Part shown: one piece after another, positions 17,346-24,197 of the stretch
How the letters are laid out: every line of letters starts with the position of its first letter
Numbering within the stretch: position 1 is the first letter of the stretch
DNA from: a virus
Strand: one strand, 5' to 3'
Length of the DNA stretch: 64,000 bases
IMG/VR virus record: IMGVR_UViG_3300047444_000069
Coordinates: 104,528 to 168,527 of that record
Notes under the pieces: model-generated
Seen by the model: the letters and a program-made list of their open reading frames with translations, nothing else
Told to the model about the DNA's origin: nothing
The model's database searches: none
Made by a program: the position numbers and the translations under genes

Positions 17346-18203
17346 ATGAAAACGTACACCATCTACCGCATCACCAACCGTGTAAACGGCAAGGTCTATA
17401 TCGGCTTCACATCACTCGCCCCTCACAGGCGTCTCAATCAACATCGTCAGTACGCATTCACCACGAACCGCAAGGGCAAGCTGTTGTACTCGGCAATTGA
17501 AAAATATGGCCCGGATGCGTTCGACTATGATGTCATCTACCAATCTCGGGACCGGGAACACTGTCTCGCGATGGAAGCATCCTTCATCATCGAATACAAG
17601 GCGTTCGTGGACCTTCCTGATGCGTGGGGATACAACCTCACCACTGGTGGTAGCCAAGCCGTCAAGTCTGCTGCATCCATCGCTGCACAGAAGGCGAAGA
17701 TGACTGGCCGCAAACATACACCGGAACATAACGCGGCGAAGTCGAAGGGTTTGACCGGTGTGGCAAATGCGATGTACGGGAAGAAAGGTGCTGATCATCC
17801 CTTCTTTGGCCGCAAGCACTCCGAAGAATCGCGCGAGAAAATGCGCGAGATTCAGTTAAAGGTCGCGAAACGCGGTAAGGATCATCCGTGCTATGGTACA
17901 AAGCAGACCGAACTCAACAAGCAACGGACGCGCGAAGCGAACAAGAAGACCTACCATCTGGACTTCAATGGTCAGAAGTTCGTTACGGATGATCTACCAG
18001 ACTTCGCCGGTCGCAACGGTTTCAACAAGGACACCATCCGCAACTATTCGCGCCGTGGTGATCGTCTCAAAGGTTGGATCATCGAGTACACGGTATCGGC
18101 CACTGGCGAGAAATATGTTTATGGCACGGTTCAGAAGGATTATTGCGCTAGGGACACCAAGGGCCCGGCAGTTCTCACGATTCCGTCAATCAGGGCTAAA
18201 TAG
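17346..18203 (+). CDS. GIY-YIG homing endonuclease between gp23 and gp3
   Basis: 285 residues. The catalytic domain has YTIYRITNRV and VYIGFTSLAPHRRL with a downstream Glu in MEASFIIEY. NUMOD3-like repeats (MTGRKHTPEH, FFGRKHSEES, CYGTKQTELN) occupy about 118-200. The C-terminal DNA-binding region has FAGRNGFNKDTIRNYSRRGD. It differs from the gp16/17 copy and is not a simple duplicate. A sigma70 promoter precedes it, and its stop overlaps the late promoter of gp3. Confidence 0.92.
   Translation: MKTYTIYRITNRVNGKVYIGFTSLAPHRRLNQHRQYAFTTNRKGKLLYSAIEKYGPDAFDYDVIYQSRDREHCLAMEASFIIEYKAFVDLPDAWGYNLTTGGSQAVKSAASIAAQKAKMTGRKHTPEHNAAKSKGLTGVANAMYGKKGADHPFFGRKHSEESREKMREIQLKVAKRGKDHPCYGTKQTELNKQRTREANKKTYHLDFNGQKFVTDDLPDFAGRNGFNKDTIRNYSRRGDRLKGWIIEYTVSATGEKYVYGTVQKDYCARDTKGPAVLTIPSIRAK
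18196..18203 (+). promoter_or_regulatory. Late promoter element CTAAATAG upstream of gp3
   Basis: CTAAATAG contains the TAG stop of the preceding endonuclease gene and lies 27 nt before gp3. Confidence 0.7.
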
Positions 18204-18230
18204 TTCACCACAACTATACCCTGTCGAATC

Positions 18231-18773
18231 ATGGCTGCTGACATCGCTTCCTACAATCGCCCACAATTGGGCCTGAAGCCACAACACTTCTACTTCAACG
18301 TGCCGATGCTGGCCGATGTGACGTTCTCTGTCCAGACGGCTGTGGTCCCCTCAGTGACCCTTGGTGTGGCATCGTATGACAACCCGATGCAGGAGATTCA
18401 GCTTCCGGGCGAAAAGTTGAAGTACGAACCGTTGCGCCTGACCCTGATGATGGACGAAGAATTCCGCACTTACACGCAATTGTATGGCTGGATGCGTGAC
18501 CTCGCCTTCCCGGACAACCGGCCTGATCTGGCATCCAAGGCATGGTTCAATAACATGCGCCCGCCGATGGGCGATGACGCTTCGATGCCGATGACCAATT
18601 GCAACCTACTGGTCAATGATTCGAACAACAACACCATCGTCACATTCAACTTCCGTCACGCGTTCCCGATCTATGTTGGGGAACTTCAGTTCGACACTAC
18701 GGAAGACGGTTCGAACTTCATCAAGTACGATGTTGAATTCGCCTACACCTACTTCACTGTCGATACGCCCTGA
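18231..18773 (+). CDS. 3: Tail completion and sheath stabiliser protein gp3
   Basis: 180 residues (T4 gp3 has 176). The pattern HFYFNVPMLADVTFSVQTAV, LPGEKLKYEPL, FRTYTQLYGWM and the C-terminal VEFAYTYF is that of the tube-like fold shared by gp19 and gp3. The position after gp23 and before uvsY is the known cyanophage order for gp3, which caps the tail tube. A gp19 or gp54-like paralogue cannot be fully excluded. Confidence 0.78.
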   Translation: MAADIASYNRPQLGLKPQHFYFNVPMLADVTFSVQTAVVPSVTLGVASYDNPMQEIQLPGEKLKYEPLRLTLMMDEEFRTYTQLYGWMRDLAFPDNRPDLASKAWFNNMRPPMGDDASMPMTNCNLLVNDSNNNTIVTFNFRHAFPIYVGELQFDTTEDGSNFIKYDVEFAYTYFTVDTP

Positions 18774-18774
18774 C

Positions 18775-18803
18775 TTGACACAGACTCCCAAACGTGTTAG
18801 AAT
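18775..18803 (+). promoter_or_regulatory. Sigma70 promoter for uvsY with CCCAAACGTG spacer motif
   Basis: TTGACA (18775-18780), 17-bp spacer containing CCCAAACGTG, TAGAAT (18798-18803). It lies 28 nt before uvsY and marks the switch from late to early/middle control. Confidence 0.75.
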
Positions 18804-18830
18804 GCGCGAGTAGTCAACTGAAATAATACG

Positions 18831-19271
18831 ATGAAACTCGATGAAGTCAATGAGGAATGGGAAAAAGATGCCAAGATCGACCCGACCAATCTAGGGTATG
18901 AGTCGATCCAGAACCCCATCCTGCACAGCAAGTATCTCACCAAGCTGTCCCACGTTCGGCTGCTGGTCCGCAAGTCTGAATCCGATTACCTGACGATGCG
19001 CAAGGACAAGTACCGCTACTTCCGTGGCGAACTCACCCGCGATGAACTGAAAGAACATGGCTGGCAGCAGTATCAAGGTCGGGTTCCTCTGAAGTCAGAG
19101 ATGGACGAATTCTTGTCTACGGATGCAGACATGATCCGACTGACAAACAAGCTGGAATACCTGAAGACCATTCAGTACACGCTCGAACAGATCATGAAGG
19201 CAATCTCGTCTCGCGGATGGGAAATCAAGGCCGCGATTGAGTGGGAGAAGCTTCGCAACGGCGTGGTCTGA
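18831..19271 (+). CDS. uvsY: Recombination mediator UvsY
   Basis: 146 residues (T4 UvsY has 137). The layout matches: an N-terminal KLDEVNEEWEKD, then IDPTNLGYESIQNPILHSKYLTKLS, a basic-aromatic YRYFRGELT segment, and a helical C-terminus ending AISSRGWEIK. UvsY loads UvsX onto gp32-coated single-stranded DNA. It has its own promoter and terminator and is separate from uvsW. Confidence 0.92.
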   Translation: MKLDEVNEEWEKDAKIDPTNLGYESIQNPILHSKYLTKLSHVRLLVRKSESDYLTMRKDKYRYFRGELTRDELKEHGWQQYQGRVPLKSEMDEFLSTDADMIRLTNKLEYLKTIQYTLEQIMKAISSRGWEIKAAIEWEKLRNGVV

Positions 19272-19297
19272 CAGATGTGTGTGATATGTAACACAAC

Positions 19298-19335
19298 AAA
19301 ACCCCGACAAGTCATTGATTTTGTTGGGGTTTTTG
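19298..19335 (+). terminator. Rho-independent terminator after uvsY
   Basis: AAAACCCCGACAA pairs with TTGTTGGGGTTTT (one G-U), loop 10 nt, then a T-rich tail. Confidence 0.9.
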
Positions 19336-19456
19336 TTTTAGTGTGTTTTGTCAAGATTGTTTGTGTGTATAACTGTTGACTTTGTATCCCGGAATCGGTA
19401 AGCTTGGGACCAAGTAGCCAACCTTGGCTTCCCAGAAAACTGACGGAGAAAGTGTC

Positions 19457-20314
19457 ATGGCAACCACACATAAAAATGAGCCGAAGTCGAACGGCAAGAA
19501 CACAGTACTGCGCCCGCTGAACATCGTGACCCGGACGGCTGGTGGAGCGACAGCAGTAAGCGCAACACCCGAACAACGTCCCCTGATCATTCGTCGCGGA
19601 CGCCGACAAGTCACCGAAGCGGCGGCGAAGAAGATCAACGCACAGGCCGAAGCCGCCCAAAAACGGGCGAATGCACTGGCCGAACGTGCGCAACGACAAG
19701 CTACGCTGGCGGCAGAGAAGCAAGCCGAAGCGGATCGACTGGTGCAAGAAGCGGCGGATCGTGATCGAACCGAACGGGAACGCGTGCAGCGTGAACAGGA
19801 GGAACGTGCGGCCATGCAGCGCGATAGCGTCTCGGCCTCGGGTTCCAAGACGGTTCCGGTAGTCGTGATGACGCCGGAAATCGACGCCACGATAAAGAAG
19901 ATGACCAAGGACTTCGACCGGTTCTTCGGCGAAGTCGAAGAAAAGTATGGAATCAAGTTCCACTTTTCTTCGACGGAGAATGTTCCGGGCGAACCGACTT
20001 TGGTCAAGCGTGGCTTCATCTCTGCCCGTCTGCGCGGTGATCTGCCAGTCGAAAAGAAGTCGATCAGCGTGCCGACCACGGACCTCGCTGCACAGCGTAG
20101 CGAACTGCGCTGGATGAAGCATTATCGGGATGTGAACCTTCCGCAAAACTGGCTGAACAAGGAAATTCACATCAAGGAAGACCCGAACACGTACATCATC
20201 GCCGGTCTGCGTGGCAAGGCACATCACATCGTGCTGCGCAACAAGGAATCGGGCGACACCTTCACGGTGCCGAACGAGAACTTCAAGAAGATGCTGGATA
20301 AAAGCGTTGCATAA
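19457..20314 (+). CDS. Unknown protein with Ala-rich coiled coil and conserved C-terminal domain
   Basis: 285 residues from the ATG at 19457, chosen over an upstream in-frame TTG because GGAGAAAG lies just before it. Residues about 50-125 form a highly charged Ala/Glu/Arg/Gln coiled coil. Residues about 135-285 form a folded domain with FDRFFGEVEEKYGIKFHF, RGFISARLRG and a C-terminal VLRNKESGDTFTVPNENF segment. I do not recognise the family. It lies between uvsY and the ADP-ribosyltransferase cluster. A hairpin-forming leader (CCAAG/CTTGG near 19410) precedes it. Confidence 0.7.
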   Translation: MATTHKNEPKSNGKNTVLRPLNIVTRTAGGATAVSATPEQRPLIIRRGRRQVTEAAAKKINAQAEAAQKRANALAERAQRQATLAAEKQAEADRLVQEAADRDRTERERVQREQEERAAMQRDSVSASGSKTVPVVVMTPEIDATIKKMTKDFDRFFGEVEEKYGIKFHFSSTENVPGEPTLVKRGFISARLRGDLPVEKKSISVPTTDLAAQRSELRWMKHYRDVNLPQNWLNKEIHIKEDPNTYIIAGLRGKAHHIVLRNKESGDTFTVPNENFKKMLDKSVA

Positions 20315-20339
20315 CTTCTAACTATCAGGGTATTCTTCT

Positions 20340-20370
20340 GATGTGGGTTGGCCCTGAACCGGCCCACATC
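20340..20370 (+). other. 12-bp RNA hairpin in the gap before the ADP-ribosyltransferase cluster
   Basis: GATGTGGGTTGG pairs with CCGGCCCACATC (two G-U pairs), loop 7 nt. It has no U-tract, so it is not a simple terminator. A true terminator follows at 20394. Confidence 0.5.
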
Positions 20371-20393
20371 GAAACGTCCCAGATGTAAGCTTG

Positions 20394-20430
20394 CGGCGCG
20401 ATTGGTTCCCCTTTCGCGCCGTTTCTTTTT
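20394..20430 (+). terminator. Rho-independent terminator before the ADP-ribosyltransferase cluster
   Basis: CGGCGCGA pairs with TCGCGCCG (20394-20401 with 20414-20421), followed by a T-rich tail. It insulates the cluster from upstream transcription. Confidence 0.85.
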
Positions 20431-20434
20431 GCTC

Positions 20435-20441
20435 ATAAATA
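20435..20441 (+). promoter_or_regulatory. Late promoter element ATAAATA upstream of the ADP-ribosyltransferase cluster
   Basis: ATAAATA immediately follows the terminator and lies 26 nt before the first transferase gene. This predicts late expression, which fits packaging of the products into new heads. Confidence 0.65.
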
Positions 20442-20467
20442 TTGACAAATCCATCATGGGGTGCTAG

Positions 20468-21259
20468 ATGCTCAACTTTAAAGAATTCGTGACCGAACAA
20501 GAGAACACCGTCGAACAAGGCGTCATGGTGAATGGTGTTCCCAATGTCCTGATCGAAAAGGGCGTCAAGCAAGGCTTCATCGACAAGAATGGCCTACCCT
20601 GTGTCTTGATCGATAAACCCCGGCGCAAGGGGCTACAAGAGGACGCAACGGGGTTTCCCAAGTGGACCAATGTCAACGACAATGCACATCTCGGGGACCG
20701 CACGGCGAAGGTTCATGAGACGCTTGTGACCCATGACAAGCACAATGAGGCTGACACGGAACATCTGCGTCGATACAGCGATGATTCGACACAACTAAAC
20801 CGTACCCTGTTCAAAGATCATAGGTATGGGCGCGAGACGGATCAACACGTTGGCGAGCATGACACCAAGGGCATCGATGCAGCGGTCAACCGCAACAAGC
20901 TGAAGCACGATCTTCATGTCTACTCGGGTGTTGGCTTTCACCCCGGTCAGATGGCTGCGCGTCATCCAGAAGGTCATGTGCATTTGGCGGCATACACATC
21001 AACGTCAATTGATAAACACACGGCAATGGACTTTGCTGGTGATGACGAAGACGGGACACAACACATCATTCACTTCCACCTGAAGAAAGGTCAGAAGGGA
21101 AAGTACATGGCCCCACACGCAAGTCCTGATGTTCAACACGAACATGAATTCTTGCTCCCGCGTCGGACTATCGCAAAGATTCATCCCGAACCTACCGTGC
21201 ATCGTTCTGGCGGTCAGGACTACCATATTTGGCACGCACACGTACTTGATAACAAATGA
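20468..21259 (+). CDS. ADP-ribosyltransferase-like protein 1 (R-S-E class), putative packaged protein
   Basis: 263 residues. The transferase domain spans about 145-263: VYSGVGFHPG at 151-160, AYTSTS at 175-180 (the STS motif), and EHE at 225-227 followed by FLLPRRT (the E-x-E motif). This is the arrangement of the C3/VIP2/Alt mono-ADP-ribosyltransferase family, which transfers ADP-ribose from NAD to proteins. The residue before the first Gly is Ser rather than the usual catalytic Arg. The N-terminus MLNFKEFVTEQ resembles the capsid-targeting peptide of T4 internal head proteins with an F-V-T-E site. Residues 15-50 carry a repeat with NGVPNVLIEKG and NGLPCVLIDKP. It is the first of five head-to-tail transferase genes and overlaps the next by 4 nt. 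Confidence 0.85.
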   Translation: MLNFKEFVTEQENTVEQGVMVNGVPNVLIEKGVKQGFIDKNGLPCVLIDKPRRKGLQEDATGFPKWTNVNDNAHLGDRTAKVHETLVTHDKHNEADTEHLRRYSDDSTQLNRTLFKDHRYGRETDQHVGEHDTKGIDAAVNRNKLKHDLHVYSGVGFHPGQMAARHPEGHVHLAAYTSTSIDKHTAMDFAGDDEDGTQHIIHFHLKKGQKGKYMAPHASPDVQHEHEFLLPRRTIAKIHPEPTVHRSGGQDYHIWHAHVLDNK

Positions 21260-21933
21260 AGACGTTCTCGGAATTCAAACAACATCTGATCACTGAGGCA
21301 CAGGCCACAGAAGACCTGAAGCAGATGACCTTCTATCACGGCACGACCAACCGCGAAGCGGCATTAGGCATCGCCAAAAACGGCATTCAACCGGGTGTCA
21401 CCAAAGAGACGAAGGGAAAGAATGGCATGATGACTCCGGTCGTCGGCAAGACCTATGCAACCCCACACATCGGCTATGCTCAGACATACGCACTCGGTGG
21501 CGCTGTTGCGGGGTCAAAGACTGGTGCAGATCACCTGAAAAAATATCATGGGGACCACGGTTATGTATTTGCCGTTCATGGTCACGAACTCGGCCACGTT
21601 GACCCTGACGAAGATAGCGTCGGGGAAGCGGTCTATCATCGGAAACACGGCTGGCTTAATCGATTGGCGCAACAACATCTTACTGACGGACAGCAACGCC
21701 GCATCAAAGATGGTGAATATGCAGAATTCGCCAGATCGGGGAAGAAACTAGTCAAGAAGATGTCTGACCATGAGAAGCTTGATGTGATCCGTGGCGGCGC
21801 ACATATCGCACACGAAGGACCACTGAAACCTCACTCTGTTTATCGCATCCATCGAGACAAAATACCCATGCTGAAGGATGACGGTTCAAACTTCTTCGAT
21901 CATGCAGAGAAGATCGATCCGAAGGACATCTGA
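21256..21933 (+). CDS. ADP-ribosyltransferase-like protein 2 (H-Y-E / PARP-like class)
   Basis: 225 residues, start in an ATGA overlap with gene 1. The fold signature differs from its neighbours: FYHGTTNREAALGIAKNGI (His28) and TYATPHIGYAQTYA resemble the H-Y segments of PARP/KptA/rifampicin-type transferases. A C-terminal VYRIHRDKIPM segment would be the last core strand. The N-terminus MKTFSEFKQHLITEAQ is a good candidate capsid-targeting peptide with an L-I-T-E cleavage site. The catalytic third residue cannot be assigned with certainty. The role is inferred as NAD-dependent modification of a host target. Confidence 0.65.
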   Translation: MKTFSEFKQHLITEAQATEDLKQMTFYHGTTNREAALGIAKNGIQPGVTKETKGKNGMMTPVVGKTYATPHIGYAQTYALGGAVAGSKTGADHLKKYHGDHGYVFAVHGHELGHVDPDEDSVGEAVYHRKHGWLNRLAQQHLTDGQQRRIKDGEYAEFARSGKKLVKKMSDHEKLDVIRGGAHIAHEGPLKPHSVYRIHRDKIPMLKDDGSNFFDHAEKIDPKDI

Positions 21934-22592
21934 TGAAGACGTTCAAACAAATGTTCGGAGACGTTGGTGCGTTACCCTCGCATCCACACGTCTCCGAATG
22001 GGTCAACAAGCACGACAATGCACATCTGGGTAAGGATGAAGACGCAGTAGGCAAGAAGCTGATCAAGGCTGATGTCACTCACGGTCATGACCGCGTTCCC
22101 CTGCACACGTACACGCGCGATTCAACGAACCTGAATAGTGCCCTGTATCGTGCGCATCGAGACTCACAGCCACATCCAGAAAAGGTAGGACTCCATACGA
22201 CCTCTGCGCTGGATACAGCAGTCAACAGGAACTCCCTGTCTCACGATCTACATCTGTACTCAGGCGTGAAGTTCCATCCGGGCCATGAGGCTACAAAGCA
22301 TCCAGAAGGTCATGTTCATCTTCCGGCCTTCACGTCCACGACTCTCGATAAGTCAGAGGCACGTTGGTTCTCGCGGGCAGATGATAGCGGCCACGAACAC
22401 ATTCTTCACATCCATGCGCACGCCGGGACCAAGGGCAAGTATGTCGATCACATCAGCGAGAATGATGGCGAGAAGGAATTCATTCTGCCTCGCAACACGA
22501 CACTGAAGGTACACCCTTCCCCGTCCAAGTACACCAACAATAGCGGCAATACAACCCATGTATGGCACGCCACAATTCATCACCAAGAATGA
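21933..22592 (+). CDS. ADP-ribosyltransferase-like protein 3 (R-S-E class)
   Basis: 219 residues, start overlapping the previous stop (TGATG). The domain covers LHLYSGVKFHPG near 106-117, AFTSTT at 132-137, and EKE at 180-182 followed by FILPRNTT. The overall layout (DNAHLG, TYTRDSTNLNSALYR, GHVHLPAF) parallels proteins 1 and 4, so the three are paralogues. The N-terminus MKTFKQMFGD resembles the capsid-targeting peptide but lacks an obvious L/I-x-E site within the first ten residues. Confidence 0.83.
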   Translation: MKTFKQMFGDVGALPSHPHVSEWVNKHDNAHLGKDEDAVGKKLIKADVTHGHDRVPLHTYTRDSTNLNSALYRAHRDSQPHPEKVGLHTTSALDTAVNRNSLSHDLHLYSGVKFHPGHEATKHPEGHVHLPAFTSTTLDKSEARWFSRADDSGHEHILHIHAHAGTKGKYVDHISENDGEKEFILPRNTTLKVHPSPSKYTNNSGNTTHVWHATIHHQE

Positions 22593-23389
22593 AAACGTTC
22601 AAGCAATTTATTTTGGAGTCCTGTGATCATGGCATGAAGGATGGCTTGCCATGTGCGGTCGTTCTGCGTCCCGATCATCTGACCGAAGAAGACCATCGCA
22701 TGGCGAAGTGGTCGCTGGATCATTCGGCCAATGCACATCTGGGTAGCACGAAGATGAAGCAAGGTGATGCGCTGGCATGGGACCATCCGATCAGCCCGGA
22801 AGATCGACAGCATCTTCATCGTTACACCAAGTCGAGTAATTCGCTGAACAGTGAACTCTTTCGACGGCATGTAGAAGATCACCCGGAACCGAACCCGGCA
22901 TCAGTCCCGACCAAAGGTGGAGATAGTCATCATGACGTTGCGGCGCTTGATAAGGCCGTCAGTCACCCGCTGAAGCGAGACGTACACGTTTACTCTGGTG
23001 TGCGATTCAACCCCGGCCAAGTGGCTTCTCGTCATCCTGAAGGGCATATTCACCTTCCGGCCTACACGTCTACTTCACTGGATCGCGGTGTCGCCAACCA
23101 GTTCGCGGACTCTGGTCACATCCTTCATGTCCATCTGAAGGCCGGTGACAAGGCTCGATACCTCGGCGCTGACTCACACTACACGCATGAGAAGGAAGTC
23201 CTGTTGCCCCGGCATACGACGCTGAAGGTCCATCCAGAACCGACCAAGGTGAAGGAAGAAGGCGGAAACACGGTCCATGTCTGGCACGCGCATGTGGTCC
23301 ATCAGGCGCACCCGGATGACATCAAGCCTGTTGGTAAGGCCAAGAAGCCGAAAAACCGATCACTTGATACCACGGTGACAGACGTATGA
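22589..23389 (+). CDS. ADP-ribosyltransferase-like protein 4 (R-S-E class), putative packaged protein
   Basis: 266 residues from the ATG at 22589, chosen because it forms an ATGA overlap and gives the shared N-terminus MKTFKQFILESC; an in-frame ATG 27 nt upstream lies inside the preceding gene. I-L-E at 8-10 is a candidate gp21 site. The domain has VYSGVRFNPG near 134-143, AYTSTS at 158-163 and EKE at 201-203 with VLLPRHT. A Lys-rich tail (about 245-266) extends beyond the domain. It is a paralogue of protein 1, which shares the DGLPC-type N-terminal segment. Confidence 0.84.
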   Translation: MKTFKQFILESCDHGMKDGLPCAVVLRPDHLTEEDHRMAKWSLDHSANAHLGSTKMKQGDALAWDHPISPEDRQHLHRYTKSSNSLNSELFRRHVEDHPEPNPASVPTKGGDSHHDVAALDKAVSHPLKRDVHVYSGVRFNPGQVASRHPEGHIHLPAYTSTSLDRGVANQFADSGHILHVHLKAGDKARYLGADSHYTHEKEVLLPRHTTLKVHPEPTKVKEEGGNTVHVWHAHVVHQAHPDDIKPVGKAKKPKNRSLDTTVTDV

Positions 23390-23952
23390 AGACGTTCAGA
23401 CAATTCCTCGAAGAAGCGAAGATCACAGATAAGAAACACATCGAAAACTACACGGACCTGTCTCGACCTCTATCGCGTATTCTTCATCAACATCACAAGG
23501 ACGGCACTGAACCCCCGCGCCAGATCGAACACGAAGGCCAACACTTCGACCTCGATGCGTTGGATAGGATCACTACAAAGTCGAAGCTGCCGAAGAACCA
23601 CGAAGTATTCACAGGCATTCGCCATGATCCACGTGACCACCTGACGGATGATGGTCATGTGCATCTTCCCGCCTACACGTCTACATCAGACTATCACAGC
23701 ATCGGTAAGAAGTTTGCAATAAAACAGGCACGTCGCAAGGATAGCGAAGGATCGCTTGGTGATGCACACATCCTTCATATTCATCTGAAGAAGGGTCAGC
23801 ACGCAGTTTCCATCGCCGGGAAGTCAACGTATCGAGACGAAGGCGAACGTCTCTTACCTCGCAATACGCGACTGAAGTTGCATCCCGAACCAGAAGTATC
23901 AACAGATTCGGATGGTCGCAAGGTCCATACATGGAAGGCGCACGTAGAATAA
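23386..23952 (+). CDS. ADP-ribosyltransferase-like protein 5 (R-S-E class, short)
   Basis: 188 residues with an ATGA overlap. The N-terminus MKTFRQFLEEAK is the best match in the cluster to the T4 capsid-targeting peptide, with L-E-E before Ala. The compact domain has VFTGIRHDPR near 74-83, AYTSTS at 96-101, and EGE at 152-154 with RLLPRNT. It lacks the long region between the N-terminal peptide and the domain seen in proteins 1 and 4. A terminator follows immediately. Confidence 0.82.
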   Translation: MKTFRQFLEEAKITDKKHIENYTDLSRPLSRILHQHHKDGTEPPRQIEHEGQHFDLDALDRITTKSKLPKNHEVFTGIRHDPRDHLTDDGHVHLPAYTSTSDYHSIGKKFAIKQARRKDSEGSLGDAHILHIHLKKGQHAVSIAGKSTYRDEGERLLPRNTRLKLHPEPEVSTDSDGRKVHTWKAHVE

Positions 23953-23954
23953 AT

Positions 23955-23980
23955 AAAAGCCCGCAATTTGCGGGCTTTTT
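23955..23980. terminator. Bidirectional terminator closing the ADP-ribosyltransferase cluster
   Basis: Stem AAAAGCCCGC/GCGGGCTTTT with A-runs on one side and T-runs on the other, between convergent genes. It can stop both the transferase operon and the opposing hydrolase operon. Confidence 0.88.
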
Positions 23981-23984
23981 CTTT

Positions 23985-24197
23985 TCAGTTACGCGAGCGT
24001 CGGTTTCGTTCGTGATAGGTCATTGATGACTGATCTCGTTCGCCTATGTGTAGGTGCTGACCGACGAAGTAATCGATGTAAAGCTGGCGGGACGCATTCG
24101 ACTGCATCATATCGAGTCTCATGGTCCCGCCACACATCTTGCACTTCAGTTGTAAATCTAGTTCATTCAGTTCAACGTGTGGTGGATGCTTAAACAT
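23985..24197 (-). CDS. Small zinc-ribbon-like protein
   Basis: 70 residues on the minus strand. KCKMCGGTMRLDMM contains a C-x2-C pair, but no second pair is evident, so metal binding would need a partner or non-Cys ligands. The C-terminus is basic (ERNRRSRN). Its start overlaps the end of the hydrolase gene by 8 nt, so the two are translated together. Function unknown. Confidence 0.65.
   Translation of the reverse strand: MFKHPPHVELNELDLQLKCKMCGGTMRLDMMQSNASRQLYIDYFVGQHLHIGERDQSSMTYHERNRRSRN

Noticed and set aside
19424-19457. TTG start 33 nt upstream for the coiled-coil gene
   Set aside because: The upstream codons include the ribosome-binding site of the ATG at 19457, which is the better start.
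19172-20227. 351-codon minus-strand frame opposite the 19457 gene
   Set aside because: It crosses the uvsY terminator and shows an Arg/Cys-rich composition typical of antisense frames.
23949-23957. AATAAATAA at the end of the transferase cluster
   Set aside because: It overlaps a stop codon and a terminator, and no + strand gene follows for over 1 kb.
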